In this document: positions 42,751-51,724 of the stretch, one piece after another
Layout: each line of letters starts with the position of its first letter
Position numbering within the stretch: the stretch's first letter is position 1
Assembly (NCBI GenBank): GCA_031287685.1
Contig: JAITSQ010000020.1
Location: 1 to 64,000 of the forward strand
Reading direction: 5' to 3'
Source of the DNA: Clostridiales bacterium
GTDB taxonomy: Bacteria; Bacillota; Clostridia; Lachnospirales; WQUN01
Length of the DNA stretch: 64,000 nt
The notes under the pieces: model-generated
The model's input: the letters and a program-made list of their open reading frames with translations, nothing else
The model's database searches: none
What the model was told of the DNA's origin: nothing
Translations under genes and position numbers: made by a program

Positions 42751-43315
42751 TTCCTTTCCCCGTCTTGATTTTCAAATAAGCCAGCCGCGCCGCCGCAAGC
42801 ACGGACGCGGCAAGCGCGATAATCCATCGAACGGCGTCGGCGGTTTCAAGGGCCGCCGGCATAAACGCGCGGAACTCCGCGCCGAGCCGAACCGCCAGCG
42901 CGTCGGCGAAAGCCCGCACGTCCGGGAGCGTCCCGGCAAGCCCCGAAAGCGCGGGAACCTCGGCAAACCCCTCCGCAAGCCCCTCGCGGCAGACAAACAT
43001 CAGCACGCCAAGCCCAAACACGACGGAAACCGCGCCCGCAACCGCGCCAAACGCCGCGTCCTCGCTGACCGCGCGGCTTATCTTTCCTTCCGGCAGGGCC
43101 TTGACCCGCTCCATAACCGCCGCCTCAAATCCGGCCGGAGCCTCAGGCCGCTCGCCCCCGGCGAAAATCTCAAGCATTTCCCCGTACGTTTCAAGGGACT
43201 CCGCGCAGACGGCGCAAGCCTCCATATGCCTGCGGAGCTTCTCGTCCTCGCCTCGGCTTATTTCCCCGTCCAGGCGTTTCATCATTAAATTTTCGTAAAA
43301 TTCGCAGTCCCGCAT
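42743..43315 (-). CDS. Anti-sigma factor with zinc-finger (zf-HC2) domain
   Basis: This 190-residue protein has the zinc-binding HxxxCxxC motif in LRRHMEACAVCAESLE near residue 30, followed by linker and a hydrophobic segment (GAVSVVFGLGVLMFVC, then a second near the C-terminus IIALAASVLAAARLAYL). This is the classical ZAS-type membrane anti-sigma arrangement, holding the ECF sigma factor encoded three bases upstream. Release probably depends on envelope or redox signals, which cannot be read here. Confidence 0.85.
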   Translation of the reverse strand: MRDCEFYENLMMKRLDGEISRGEDEKLRRHMEACAVCAESLETYGEMLEIFAGGERPEAPAGFEAAVMERVKALPEGKISRAVSEDAAFGAVAGAVSVVFGLGVLMFVCREGLAEGFAEVPALSGLAGTLPDVRAFADALAVRLGAEFRAFMPAALETADAVRWIIALAASVLAAARLAYLKIKTGKGNA

Positions 43316-43318
43316 TAG

Positions 43319-43915
43319 TCACCGCCCCTCTCTTTCCTTTAATATCTGTTCCTTAAGAATCTTCCGCCCCCGGAAAATCCGGTTTTTCACCTTTGACAGC
43401 GGCTCGTCGGTAATCTGCGCTATTTCCTGATAGCTCAAGCCGTTTTTATGGTAAAGCAATATGGGAATCTTATACATATCCGGCAGGGCCGCCAGCAGCT
43501 TATTTAAGCCGGTTCTCTCCTCCTTGGCCAGAAGCGCCGCCTCCGGCTGGCTGAAGCCGGACTCCTCCGCCATCGCCAGGGATTCGTCCAGCGGCAGAAG
43601 CGCCGCCTTCTGCCGCCGCTTGAAGTCTATCACGTGGTTTGACGCTATCCTCATTATCCACGTGCTGAGTTTGTACTCCGGGTAATATTTCGCCAGATTC
43701 CGGTATACCTTTATAAAAACCTCCTGGGAGATGTCGCCGGCTTCCTCCCTGTCTCCCGTCATTCGCAGGGCAACCCCGTACACTAAATTTTTGTACCGCC
43801 GCACAAGCTCCTCAAAATAATCCGGGTCCTCCGTCAGGACAAGCCGTATGACCTCAAAATCCGTCTTTTCGGAAAGCGGCGTTTCCTCCGCCCGCGCCGA
43901 CGCCAAAGCGCCCAT
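43319..43915 (-). CDS. ECF-type RNA polymerase sigma factor
   Basis: This 198-residue sigma factor has region 2 (FEELVRRYKNLVYGVALRMT, DISQEVFIKVYRNLAKY, LSTWIMRIASNHVIDFKRR) and region 4 (LPDMYKIPILLYHKNGLSYQ, IAQITDEPLSKVKNRIFRGR), joined by a short linker without region 3. It fits the SigW-like group that responds to envelope stress. The anti-sigma gene follows at once, and a membrane protein is third in the operon. Such operons are often self-activated, but no matching ECF promoter was identified upstream. Confidence 0.9.
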   Translation of the reverse strand: MGALASARAEETPLSEKTDFEVIRLVLTEDPDYFEELVRRYKNLVYGVALRMTGDREEAGDISQEVFIKVYRNLAKYYPEYKLSTWIMRIASNHVIDFKRRQKAALLPLDESLAMAEESGFSQPEAALLAKEERTGLNKLLAALPDMYKIPILLYHKNGLSYQEIAQITDEPLSKVKNRIFRGRKILKEQILKEREGR

Positions 43916-44023
43916 AAAATCACCCTAACCTTAGTCTTAATCTCGTCTTGCCTTGCTCAGCGTTTTTTGCGAAGCCAAGCCGCTAAAAATCCGCTTCCTT
44001 ATTTATATATACGCGCTTTTCTT

Positions 44024-44956
44024 CTAAAAGTCCGCTTCCTCGTCTTCAAATCTTAGAATTTTTGTTTTCCGGTCGAAACCGGCGTGGCTGTTTCTGAAAA
44101 CCTCCCGCGCGAAGCGGATTCCCTCGCCGGGATTGCCCATAGCGGGGGAAAAGTGGGTCAGCCAAAGCTCCTCCACCCCGCCGTCCCTGGCGATTTTCGC
44201 CGCCTCCGCGAACACCATATGCTTGTGGGCGGCGGCCTTTTCCCTCATTTCGTTTTCGGCGTAAAGACCCTCGCATATAAAAAGGTCGGCCCCGCGCACA
44301 AATCCGTCAAGCCCCGCCACGGGGCGCGTGTCCGTGCAGTAGGCTATTTTAAGGCCCTTGCGCGGTTCCCCCATAACCATATCCGGGGTATAGAGCCGCC
44401 CCTCAAGCTCCACCTCCGCCCCGTGCTGGAGCTTGTTCCACGCGCGCACGGGAATCCCAAGGGCTTTCGCCCGCTCCGCATCGAATTTCCCAAGCCGGGG
44501 CAGGCTCACGCCGTACGCGAAGCAGGGCGTCCCGTGCCACACGGGATAAGCGGAAACGTCAAACTCCCCGCATTTTACGGACAGCGCCTGACCGCGCTCC
44601 CGCTTAAGTTCCTGGAAATTTATGTCAAACGGCAAGTCCCGCGCGATGACAAGCAGGCACCGCACGACGTTCTCAACCCCCGCCGGGCCGGTTATGGTCA
44701 CCGGCTCCGTCCGGCCGCTGTTGCCCATCGCCAGCAGAAAACCCGGCAGCCCCGAAATATGGTCGGCGTGAAAATGCGTAAAGCAGAGCGCGTCGATATT
44801 TTTAAAACCCCAGCCAAGAAGCGTATGCGTCACCTGCGTGCCCTCGCCGCAGTCAATTAAAAGAAGCCGCCCGTTTTGACGCACGGCAAGCGACGTCAGG
44901 TATCTGTGCGGAAGCGGCATCATACCGCCCGTTCCTAAAAGCGCGGCTTCAAGCAT
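44024..44956 (-). CDS. rnz: Ribonuclease Z
   Basis: This 310-residue metallo-beta-lactamase fold protein has MLPLP-like start GTGGMMPLPHRYLTS, zinc motif HFHADHISGLPG, LIDCGEGTQVTH, and later HKHMVFAEAAKIA and THFSPAM. These match tRNase Z, which removes tRNA 3' trailers; the tRNA-Leu in this window lacks an encoded CCA and would need it. It is a single gene between the ECF operon and the flagellar operon. Confidence 0.93.
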   Translation of the reverse strand: MLEAALLGTGGMMPLPHRYLTSLAVRQNGRLLLIDCGEGTQVTHTLLGWGFKNIDALCFTHFHADHISGLPGFLLAMGNSGRTEPVTITGPAGVENVVRCLLVIARDLPFDINFQELKRERGQALSVKCGEFDVSAYPVWHGTPCFAYGVSLPRLGKFDAERAKALGIPVRAWNKLQHGAEVELEGRLYTPDMVMGEPRKGLKIAYCTDTRPVAGLDGFVRGADLFICEGLYAENEMREKAAAHKHMVFAEAAKIARDGGVEELWLTHFSPAMGNPGEGIRFAREVFRNSHAGFDRKTKILRFEDEEADF

Positions 44957-45076
44957 AAAATCAACCCAAACTAAATATAATGTTCCTTTATTTTACTTCA
45001 ACGCCGTCCGCGCGTCAACTTGTAAATTTTATTTATAAATTTTTTTTGAAATCCACTACCCCTGTTTACAATTTCG

Positions 45077-45085
45077 TGATATAAT
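45077..45085 (+). promoter_or_regulatory. Extended -10 promoter ahead of the flagellar operon
   Basis: TG-A-TATAAT (45077-45085) lies 66 bp before the flhA ATG, in a 195-bp gap. No clear -35 at 17 bases. No sigma-28 (TAAA-N15-GCCGATAA-like) site was seen. Confidence 0.55.
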
Positions 45086-45151
45086 AGTAACCGCAATCCT
45101 TTTGTATTTTTCGTCAACAACCAAAAACGAAGCACTATCGGGAGAAACGCG

Positions 45152-47227
45152 ATGAATCTGACTAACTTCCGCGGTTTATCCGCCGTAAAAAAATGCATAC
45201 TGGGCGTTCTGGTCATAGGCATAGTGGCCGTAATAGTAATCCCCCCGTCGCCCGCGGCAATGGACTTCTTGCTTATGGTGAGTATGTTTATCGGGATAAT
45301 AATCCTGCTTAACGCCATATACTCCGAAAAGCCGACGGATATGTCTCTTTTTCCGACGATTCTGCTTATAAGCACGCTCTACCGCCTTGTTCTCAACATC
45401 TCCTCTACTCGCCTTATCCTCAGCACGGGCAACGCGGGGGAGGTTATCCGCACTTTCGGGGAGTTCGTGGCGGGCGGCAATATGGTTGTCGGGGGCATTG
45501 TCTTCATTATAATAGTAATCGTCAACCTCATGGTCATAACGAAGGGGTCGACCCGCGTTTCGGAGGTCACCGCGCGTTTCACGCTTGACGCTATGCCCGG
45601 AAAGCAGATGGCTATAGACGCGGACTTAAACACCGGCCTTATCGACGAGGCGGAGGCCAAGGCCCGCCGCGCCCAGATTCAGAACGAGGCTAATTTTTAC
45701 GGCGCTATGGACGGCGCCTCAAAATTCGTTTCGGGCGACGCTATAGCCGGCATCGTCATTACCTTCGTCAACCTGCTCGGAGGGATTGTCCTTGGCGCTA
45801 CGGGCATAGCCACGGGAACCCCGCTGCCCCTGGCGGAGGCCGCGCGCCTCTACACCCTTATGACCATAGGGGACGGCTTGGTCAGCCAGATTCCGGCCAT
45901 ACTCATCTCCGTGGCCACCGGCATACTTGTGACAAAAGCCAACGCCAACCCGGATGAGGACGTCACGACCGAGCTTTCCCGCCAGCTTTTCGGAAAGACG
46001 CTCGTGCTTTATATCGCCGGACCCGTGCTCATAGTCTTCGGCGTTTTTACGGCTCTGCCCAAGGTTCTGTTCATCTCGGCCGGGCTTGTTGTGCTGGCTT
46101 ACGCGAATTTCGCCGACCGGCGCCAAAAAATCGCGGCTATAGAGACCGACATCACCCACGAGGACTCTGAAGTGTCCGAAATCCGCCGCCCGGAGAACGT
46201 CATCTCCTTGCTCAGCGTAGACCCGATTCTGCTTATCTTCGGCTATGGCTTAATCCCGCTTGTGGACGCGGCCCAGGGCGGAGACCTTCTTGACCGCGTG
46301 GTTATGATTCGCCGCCAGATAGCGCTGGAGCTTGGCGCGGTCGTGCCGATAATCCGCCTGCGCGACGACATAAAGCTCGCTCCAAACGAGTACCGTATAC
46401 TCATCAAGGGCGTGGAGGTGGCCGGCGGGGATATTATGTTCGACCATTATATGGCGATGAACCCCGGCTATGTCGAGGATGAAATAGAGGGTATAGAAAC
46501 CGTCGAGCCGTATCTTGGGCTTCCCGCGCTGTGGATTTCCGAATCTCAGCGGGAGCGCGCGGAGACGCTGGGCTATACCGTCGTCGATCCGCCCGCGATT
46601 ATAGCCACGCACCTGACGGAGGTTGTGCGGAGCCACCTGCACGAGCTGCTCAGCCGCCAGGACACCCAGTCGCTCGTAAGCAACGTAAAGGACGCGAACA
46701 GCGTGCTCATAGACGAGCTTATACCGAAGCTCATGTCCATCGGAGACGTGCAGAAGGTTCTTGCCAACCTCCTGCGCGAGGGTATCTCAATCCGCGACCT
46801 TGTGACGATTCTGGAGACTCTGGCGGACTACGCTCATGTAACGCGGGACACAGACATGCTCACGGAATACGTCCGCCAGGCCCTGCGCCGCTCGCTCTCC
46901 AAGCAATACTTCGAGCACGGCTCAAACACCGTCATAACCCTTGACCCCGACCTTGAGCAGCGCATAATGAGCAGCGTCCAGCAGACGGAGCAAGGCTCTT
47001 TCCTGGCGCTTGACCCTGGCGTGACGCAAAAGATTTTCAACAACCTTAACGCCGAGGTCAGCAAGCTGACTTCAATGGGGCTTCAGCCCATAATACTCAC
47101 CTCCCCCATTGTGCGCGTGTATTTCAAGCGCCTTGTGGAGCAGGTGGCTCCGGATTTAATCGTGCTTTCGTATAATGAAATAGATTCGTCCGTCGAGGTG
47201 CAGTCGATAGGCGTGGTTTCGGCTTAA
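45152..47227 (+). CDS. flhA: FlhA flagellar export gate protein
   Basis: The 691-residue protein has about eight N-terminal transmembrane helices up to residue ~320, including the conserved cytoplasmic FHIPEP loop region (GSTRVSEVTARFTLDAMPGK, QMAIDADLNTGLIDE). A large C-terminal cytosolic domain (VDPILLIFGYGLIPLVDA, TVVDPPAIIATHLTEVV, RDTDMLTEYVRQALRR) binds chaperone-substrate complexes. It conducts proton-driven export in the flagellar type III apparatus. Length is usual. It begins the operon in this window; flhB and the fli export genes are not present. Confidence 0.96.
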   Translation: MNLTNFRGLSAVKKCILGVLVIGIVAVIVIPPSPAAMDFLLMVSMFIGIIILLNAIYSEKPTDMSLFPTILLISTLYRLVLNISSTRLILSTGNAGEVIRTFGEFVAGGNMVVGGIVFIIIVIVNLMVITKGSTRVSEVTARFTLDAMPGKQMAIDADLNTGLIDEAEAKARRAQIQNEANFYGAMDGASKFVSGDAIAGIVITFVNLLGGIVLGATGIATGTPLPLAEAARLYTLMTIGDGLVSQIPAILISVATGILVTKANANPDEDVTTELSRQLFGKTLVLYIAGPVLIVFGVFTALPKVLFISAGLVVLAYANFADRRQKIAAIETDITHEDSEVSEIRRPENVISLLSVDPILLIFGYGLIPLVDAAQGGDLLDRVVMIRRQIALELGAVVPIIRLRDDIKLAPNEYRILIKGVEVAGGDIMFDHYMAMNPGYVEDEIEGIETVEPYLGLPALWISESQRERAETLGYTVVDPPAIIATHLTEVVRSHLHELLSRQDTQSLVSNVKDANSVLIDELIPKLMSIGDVQKVLANLLREGISIRDLVTILETLADYAHVTRDTDMLTEYVRQALRRSLSKQYFEHGSNTVITLDPDLEQRIMSSVQQTEQGSFLALDPGVTQKIFNNLNAEVSKLTSMGLQPIILTSPIVRVYFKRLVEQVAPDLIVLSYNEIDSSVEVQSIGVVSA

Positions 47228-47259
47228 TCTCCGAGCGGAGCCGTAAGGAGTTTTCTTTC

Positions 47260-48456
47260 GTGAAAATCAAAAAATTCACAGCCCCGACGGAAGCCGAGGC
47301 TATCGCGGCCGTCAGGGCGGATCTTGGCGAAGCGGCGCTTATCCTTAATATAAAAACCTCGCCTCCGCAGGGTTTTCTGGCGTTTCTGCGCCGCCCGTCG
47401 GTCGAGCTTACCGCCGCGTATGAGGAAAACGCCGGCGAAGCGGTTCGCCCCGCCTTAAAGACGCTCCCGCCAGCCGCGCCCATTATACCCGTTATAAAGG
47501 AAGAAACGGACGCTTCCCTTGAAAAAGACAAGTCGGTTACTCTCGCCCAAATGAGGATAAGCCTGCTTGAGCGGGAGCTTGAGGATAAGGAGGCCATGCT
47601 TCAAAAAGCCGCTTCTATGCTCTCCGTATCGGCCTTTTCGGGCCAGGGGGCCAAAATTTACGATAACCGTATGGTGCAGGTATTTTATGACGCGCTCACG
47701 GAGCAGGGCGTGGCCAAGGAAATCGCCTCCGAAGTGCTTCGGGAGGTAAGCGGCGCGCCGGCCGAATCCACCGACCTGAGCCTTATAGTAAAGGTAGTTT
47801 ACGGCTCCATAATAAATATATTGGGGAAAAGCTCCCCTATCTCTCCGGGCGGCGGCACGACGGCTTTTTTCCTCGGCCCCACCGGCGTGGGCAAAACGAC
47901 CACAATAGCGAAGCTCTCCTCCGGGCTTATTCTGAACGCGCGCGCGCGGCTCGGCCTTATAACCGCCGATACCTACCGCATCGCCGCTGTGGAGCAGCTC
48001 AAGGTCTACGCCGAGATTCTGGGTATAGACCTCGGCATTGCCTACGAGGAGTCGGATTTGGCCGAACTTCTTTCAAAAATGCGGAGTTTTTCCGATATAA
48101 TACTTATAGACACGGCGGGCCGCTCCCACAAAAATAAAGACGCTATGCTTGATTTGGAAAAACTTCTGTCCGCCGCGCCGGAAGCCGACAAATACCTTGT
48201 TTTGAGCCTCACCACAAAATATGAGGACTTGGTTGAAATAGCCCGGAGCTACTCCGAAATAACGGAATACAAGATTATCTTCACAAAAGCCGACGAAACC
48301 GAACAGCTCGGCGGCATCCTCAACGTGTGCTGGCTCACGGGCAGAAAAGTCTCATATATAACTGATGGTCAGAACGTTCCGGACGACATTCGCTTGCTTT
48401 CCCCTGAGGAAACGGCAAAAACGCTGCTCGGTTTAGGGGGTCTGCGAAATGATTGA
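47260..48456 (+). CDS. flhF: FlhF SRP-type GTPase
   Basis: This 398-residue protein starts at GTG 47260 after GTAAGGAG. An N-terminal basic region is followed by a linker with a charged coiled segment and the SRP GTPase core. G1 is GPTGVGKTTTIAKL, ITADTYRIAAVEQLK, G3 IDTAGRSHKNKD, G4 FTKADETEQLG. FlhF places and numbers flagella at the pole or elsewhere, and its GTPase is stimulated by FlhG, encoded next with an eight-base overlap. Confidence 0.94.
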   Translation: MKIKKFTAPTEAEAIAAVRADLGEAALILNIKTSPPQGFLAFLRRPSVELTAAYEENAGEAVRPALKTLPPAAPIIPVIKEETDASLEKDKSVTLAQMRISLLERELEDKEAMLQKAASMLSVSAFSGQGAKIYDNRMVQVFYDALTEQGVAKEIASEVLREVSGAPAESTDLSLIVKVVYGSIINILGKSSPISPGGGTTAFFLGPTGVGKTTTIAKLSSGLILNARARLGLITADTYRIAAVEQLKVYAEILGIDLGIAYEESDLAELLSKMRSFSDIILIDTAGRSHKNKDAMLDLEKLLSAAPEADKYLVLSLTTKYEDLVEIARSYSEITEYKIIFTKADETEQLGGILNVCWLTGRKVSYITDGQNVPDDIRLLSPEETAKTLLGLGGLRND

Positions 48457-49390
48457 CCAAGCGGAGAACCTGCGAAGCATAATGCGCGCGAAACAAGGAA
48501 GCGGCGAGCCGCCCGTAACGCCCGAGCCGCTCATATCCGTGTACGAGCCCGCCGCGGAAAGCGAGCCGGCCCCAAAACCGGCCCTCACCTCCCGCCTCAT
48601 CACCGTGACCAGCGGCAAAGGCGGCGTGGGGAAGACTAATTTTACTATAAACCTGGCCCTTTCGCTTGCCAAAACCGGCAAACGCGTCATAGTAATGGAC
48701 GCGGACTTCGGCTTGGCCAACATTGAGGTGCTCCTTGGGATAATCCCGAAATACAGCCTCGCGGACGTGTTGTCGGGGCGGCGGGAGGTGGCGGAGGCGA
48801 TAACCGAAGGCCCGCTCGGCGTCAAGTTTCTCTCCGGCGGCTCCGGCCTGCGGGAGATGGCCAATATCACCGGCGGGCAAATCGCCGGGGTTATAGACCG
48901 CTTCGCCTACCTTGACTCGATTTCCGACGTTATCCTGATAGATACGGGCGCGGGCATAACCGATTCGGTCATAAATTTTATAAAGGCTTCGGGCGAATCT
49001 ATTATAATCACCACGCCTGAGCCGACCTCAATAACCGACGCTTACGCCGTAATAAAGGCCTCCCGTGAAGAATCGGACACGCTGCCGTCAATGAAGCTCG
49101 TGGTCAACCGCGTGGACGACCCCTCCGAAGGGGAGGAGGTCTTCGCCAAGCTCTCTAAGGTATCGAAACGCTTTCTTAACATCGACCTTATAAGCCTTGG
49201 CTCAATACCCTACGACTCGAACCTCGTCCGGGCGGTGAAGCGGCAGCAGCCAGTTATAATAAGCTATCCGGACACGGCCGCGTCAAAAGCCATAACGCAT
49301 ATAACAAACCGGCTTTTCGACGTTTCGCTCAGCGGGGAGCCGCGCGGGATAATGGGCTTTATGACGCGCTTCGTGCGGGTATTTAAGTAA
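48449..49390 (+). CDS. flhG: FlhG (MinD-like) ATPase
   Basis: This 313-residue protein has an N-terminal DQAENLRSIM, matching the DQAxxLR activator motif that stimulates FlhF. It has deviant Walker A TSGKGGVGKTNFTINLA, switch I VMDADFGLANIEVLLG, and Walker B VILIDTGAGITDSV. The C-terminal amphipathic end (GIMGFMTRFVRVFK) should bind membrane. It limits flagellar number and links C-ring assembly. Confidence 0.94.
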   Translation: MIDQAENLRSIMRAKQGSGEPPVTPEPLISVYEPAAESEPAPKPALTSRLITVTSGKGGVGKTNFTINLALSLAKTGKRVIVMDADFGLANIEVLLGIIPKYSLADVLSGRREVAEAITEGPLGVKFLSGGSGLREMANITGGQIAGVIDRFAYLDSISDVILIDTGAGITDSVINFIKASGESIIITTPEPTSITDAYAVIKASREESDTLPSMKLVVNRVDDPSEGEEVFAKLSKVSKRFLNIDLISLGSIPYDSNLVRAVKRQQPVIISYPDTAASKAITHITNRLFDVSLSGEPRGIMGFMTRFVRVFK

Positions 49391-49447
49391 ACCAGGCCAG
49401 CCGATATACTAAAACAGAAACGCACTCTTTTGGGGAGATGAATTTTT

Positions 49448-50170
49448 ATGCTACTTGAAAAGGTCAAAATCGGAGACAGGCTCGAAATACGCCTTGCCCG
49501 TGATAAAAACTCAAGAAACTGCCATCCGAGCCAGGTGGAAAACCTCCTGCCCGACGGGCAGGTCGTCGTGGGTGCGCCCATATCTTACGGAGAGATAATA
49601 AAGCTCCCAAAATTTGAGCGTTATTCGCTCGTGTTTTTTACCGAAAAAGGTATGATTCGATTCGATGCTTCGTTCGTCCAATATGTCAAAGAGGACGGCT
49701 TTTATTTCGTCGTGTTTAACCTTGAGTCCGCCGGGGAGCGCATACAGCGCCGGGAATTTTTCCGTTTTGAGTGTACGCTGCCCTTCCGCTTCGGCGCTAT
49801 AAACAGCCTTGAGTATGACCAGTGGGAGCTTCTTACGGACGAGGCGCGCCTCGGCAAGCTCAAAGGCTTCCGCGCGAACGCCAAATATGAGGGCCTTATC
49901 CGCGATATAGGCGGAGGCGGCGTCCGTTTCGTCAGCAACGACGAGCTTGACGAAATAGACCTTACGGCCTCCGTAATCCCCCTAAACGACGACCTGCTCC
50001 TGGCGGTGGGAAAACTTCTCGCGAAGCAGACACTGCAGAAAAACTCGTACAAATATCAATACCGGATTCAGTTCACCGGAGTCACTCCCAAGGAGCAAGA
50101 GCGCATAATTCAGTTTATTTTCATGGAGCAGCGAAGGCTCCTCAAACAGGGCAAAATAGGCAATAAATAG
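49448..50170 (+). CDS. ycgR: YcgR-like flagellar brake protein with PilZ domain
   Basis: This 240-residue protein has an N-terminal YcgR-type beta domain (GDRLEIRLARDKNSRNCHPS, KLPKFERYSLVFFTEKGM) and a C-terminal PilZ domain with c-di-GMP motif RIQRREFFRFECTLPF (RxxxR) and DIGGGGVRFVS (D/NxSxxG with Gly). It should slow or bias the motor when c-di-GMP rises. The HD-GYP regulator at 34613 could be an antagonist, which is inference. GGGGAGATG precedes the start. Confidence 0.88.
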   Translation: MLLEKVKIGDRLEIRLARDKNSRNCHPSQVENLLPDGQVVVGAPISYGEIIKLPKFERYSLVFFTEKGMIRFDASFVQYVKEDGFYFVVFNLESAGERIQRREFFRFECTLPFRFGAINSLEYDQWELLTDEARLGKLKGFRANAKYEGLIRDIGGGGVRFVSNDELDEIDLTASVIPLNDDLLLAVGKLLAKQTLQKNSYKYQYRIQFTGVTPKEQERIIQFIFMEQRRLLKQGKIGNK

Positions 50171-50222
50171 CCATACGCCATCGAAGCTTCAAAGCGGCTT
50201 TAACCCCAGGAGGTCATCTAAA

Positions 50223-50834
50223 ATGGAATTATTTACGCTAAGCGACGTTCATTACGAAATAATGCGGGAGATTGGCAATATAGGCTGCGGCCACGCGGTT
50301 TCGGCTCTTTCAAAAATGCTTAATAAAAAAGTCGGGATGAAAGTGCCCCAGGTGAAGCTGCTTGAGTTCGGCAACGTGGCGGGCTTTGTCGGCGGGCCGG
50401 AAAACACCATTATATCTATATTTATCGGCATTTCCGGTGAAATCAACGGTATGATTTTATTTCTGACGGAGCAGCCCTCAGCCCGGGTCCTCGTGAATAT
50501 GGTTTTCGGCACGCCCAAAAACACCGAGCTGTCTTTCTCCGAAATGGAGCTTTCGGCCATTCAGGAAATCGGCAACATTATGTGCAGCTCTTACCTGAGT
50601 TCGTTCGCCTCTCTTATATCGAAGTCAATATCGCAGTCCGTCCCCGATATGTCCATAGATATGGCCGGGGCCATACTCTCCGTACCCGCCATAGAATTCG
50701 GTAAAATCGCGGAGCACGTGCTTTTCATAGAGTCCGTCTTTTCAACCGAGACGGACAACGTCTCCGGCTACTTCGTCCTTGTTCCGGACTTGCCGTCGTT
50801 CAAAAAGATTATGTCAGCGCTGGGGGTTGATTGA
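50223..50834 (+). CDS. cheC: CheC CheY-P phosphatase
   Basis: This 203-residue protein has two phosphatase centres: MREIGNIGCGHAVSALSKML (ExxN near residue 16) and AIQEIGNIMCSSYLSSFA (near residue 117), the usual pair in CheC. The linker GGPENTIISIFIGISGEING fits the family. CheC dephosphorylates CheY-P and binds CheD. AGGAGGTCATCTAAA precedes the ATG, and cheD follows at the next base after the stop. Confidence 0.93.
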   Translation: MELFTLSDVHYEIMREIGNIGCGHAVSALSKMLNKKVGMKVPQVKLLEFGNVAGFVGGPENTIISIFIGISGEINGMILFLTEQPSARVLVNMVFGTPKNTELSFSEMELSAIQEIGNIMCSSYLSSFASLISKSISQSVPDMSIDMAGAILSVPAIEFGKIAEHVLFIESVFSTETDNVSGYFVLVPDLPSFKKIMSALGVD

Positions 50835-51317
50835 GTGACCATTATCGTAGGTATGGCAGACCTTAAAGTTACGAAAGAACCATCGAGCATGCTCACCACC
50901 CTGGGCTTAGGCTCCTGCGTCGGCATCGCTCTTTACGACGCCCAGTCGAAGGTCGCCGGGCTGGCCCACATTATGCTCCCCGACAGCACGCAGATTCAAA
51001 ACAACAAGAACATCGCCAAATTCGCGGACACCGCGCTCAAAAAGATGATTTCCGATATGCTGCTGCTCGGCGCCAATAAATCCCTGCTTAAGGCGAAAAT
51101 CGCGGGCGGGGCGCAGATGTTCGCTTTTGAGTCCCTTAATCCGGGAATGAGAATCGGCGAGCGCAATATAGAGGCGGTGCGGCGTCAGCTGAAGCTCTAC
51201 AATATTCCCATACTCGGGCAGGACGTCGGGCTTAACTACGGGCGCACCGTCGAGCTTTATGTAAACGACGGCAGTTTCCTCATAAAGACCATAGGGCACG
51301 GCAACAAGACTGTGTGA
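50835..51317 (+). CDS. cheD: CheD chemoreceptor glutamine deamidase, copy 1
   Basis: This 160-residue protein starts at GTG 50835, directly after the cheC stop. The catalytic Cys28 is in LGLGSCVGIALYD and His45 in GLAHIMLPDS, with the conserved AGGAQMF and ILGQDVGLNYGRTVELY segments. CheD deamidates receptor glutamines and is inhibited by CheC. A palindromic repeat begins one base after the stop codon. A second cheD lies beyond it. Confidence 0.94.
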   Translation: MTIIVGMADLKVTKEPSSMLTTLGLGSCVGIALYDAQSKVAGLAHIMLPDSTQIQNNKNIAKFADTALKKMISDMLLLGANKSLLKAKIAGGAQMFAFESLNPGMRIGERNIEAVRRQLKLYNIPILGQDVGLNYGRTVELYVNDGSFLIKTIGHGNKTV

Positions 51318-51467
51318 TATAGCAATTCCATGTTTGATTGGCGTTCTTCAAGAAGGGGGCTTTTTCGCGGGGCAGTAACCGTGAAAAAACACCGAGCAAG
51401 CCGAAAATCGCGGGCAAGGAGGTGGCTTTTTCGGCAGGCCAACACGGCCGCCCGGTTTTAACCCGGA

Positions 51468-51511
51468 GACGCGTTTAGGTTTTGTGCGGCTTCAAGCACA
51501 AAACCTGCGTC
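51468..51511. repeat. Hairpin A with GTTT bulge (in R4)
   Basis: Outer stem GACGC/GCGTC, bulge GTTT, inner stem AGGTTTTGTGC/GCACAAAACCT, loop GGCTTCAA. All 16 pairs are perfect. Compared with hairpin B, four inner pairs differ with both partners changed. Confidence 0.85.
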
Positions 51512-51530
51512 GAAGGGTTTTTAACCCGAA

Positions 51531-51574
51531 GGCGTGTTTAGTGTTCGCGCGGCTTTAGGCGCGAACACTGCGCC
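51531..51574. repeat. Hairpin B with GTTT bulge (in R4)
   Basis: Outer stem GGCGT/GCGCC, bulge GTTT, inner stem AGTGTTCGCGC/GCGCGAACACT, loop GGCTTTAG. Pairing is complete with one T-G wobble in the outer stem. Confidence 0.85.
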
Positions 51575-51724
51575 GGAGGGCCAGCAAGCAGAGCTTGCGA
51601 GAGGGCATTAGTGCCGAAAAAACACCGGCTCAAACGCGTTTTCGGCGCGGAAGAACGCCAACATCAAACGGAATTGCTATATAACTTAACTTACGCTCAG
51701 TCGCGGCGGATAGGGGCGGTCACT

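Larger units (their letters stand above)
51318..51681. repeat. Nested palindromic repeat, copy R4 (largest)
   Basis: Termini TATAGCAATTCCATGTTTG and, inverted, TATAGCAATTCCGTTTGAT enclose two cores. The first spans about 51352-51396 (GAAGGGGGCTTTTTCGCGG to GTGAAAAAACACCGAGC). The second begins GGAGGTGGCTTTTTCGG at 51418 and closes with GTGCCGAAAAAACA near 51611-51624. Inside the second are hairpins of 44 bases each at 51468-51511 and 51531-51574, and GCAAGC-AGA-GCTTGC. It fills the gap between the two cheD genes. Confidence 0.88.

Noticed and set aside
51611-51724. 38 extra N-terminal codons for the second CheD
   Set aside because: They lie in or next to repeat R4, have no similarity to CheD, and a GTG with Shine-Dalgarno sequence exists at the family start.
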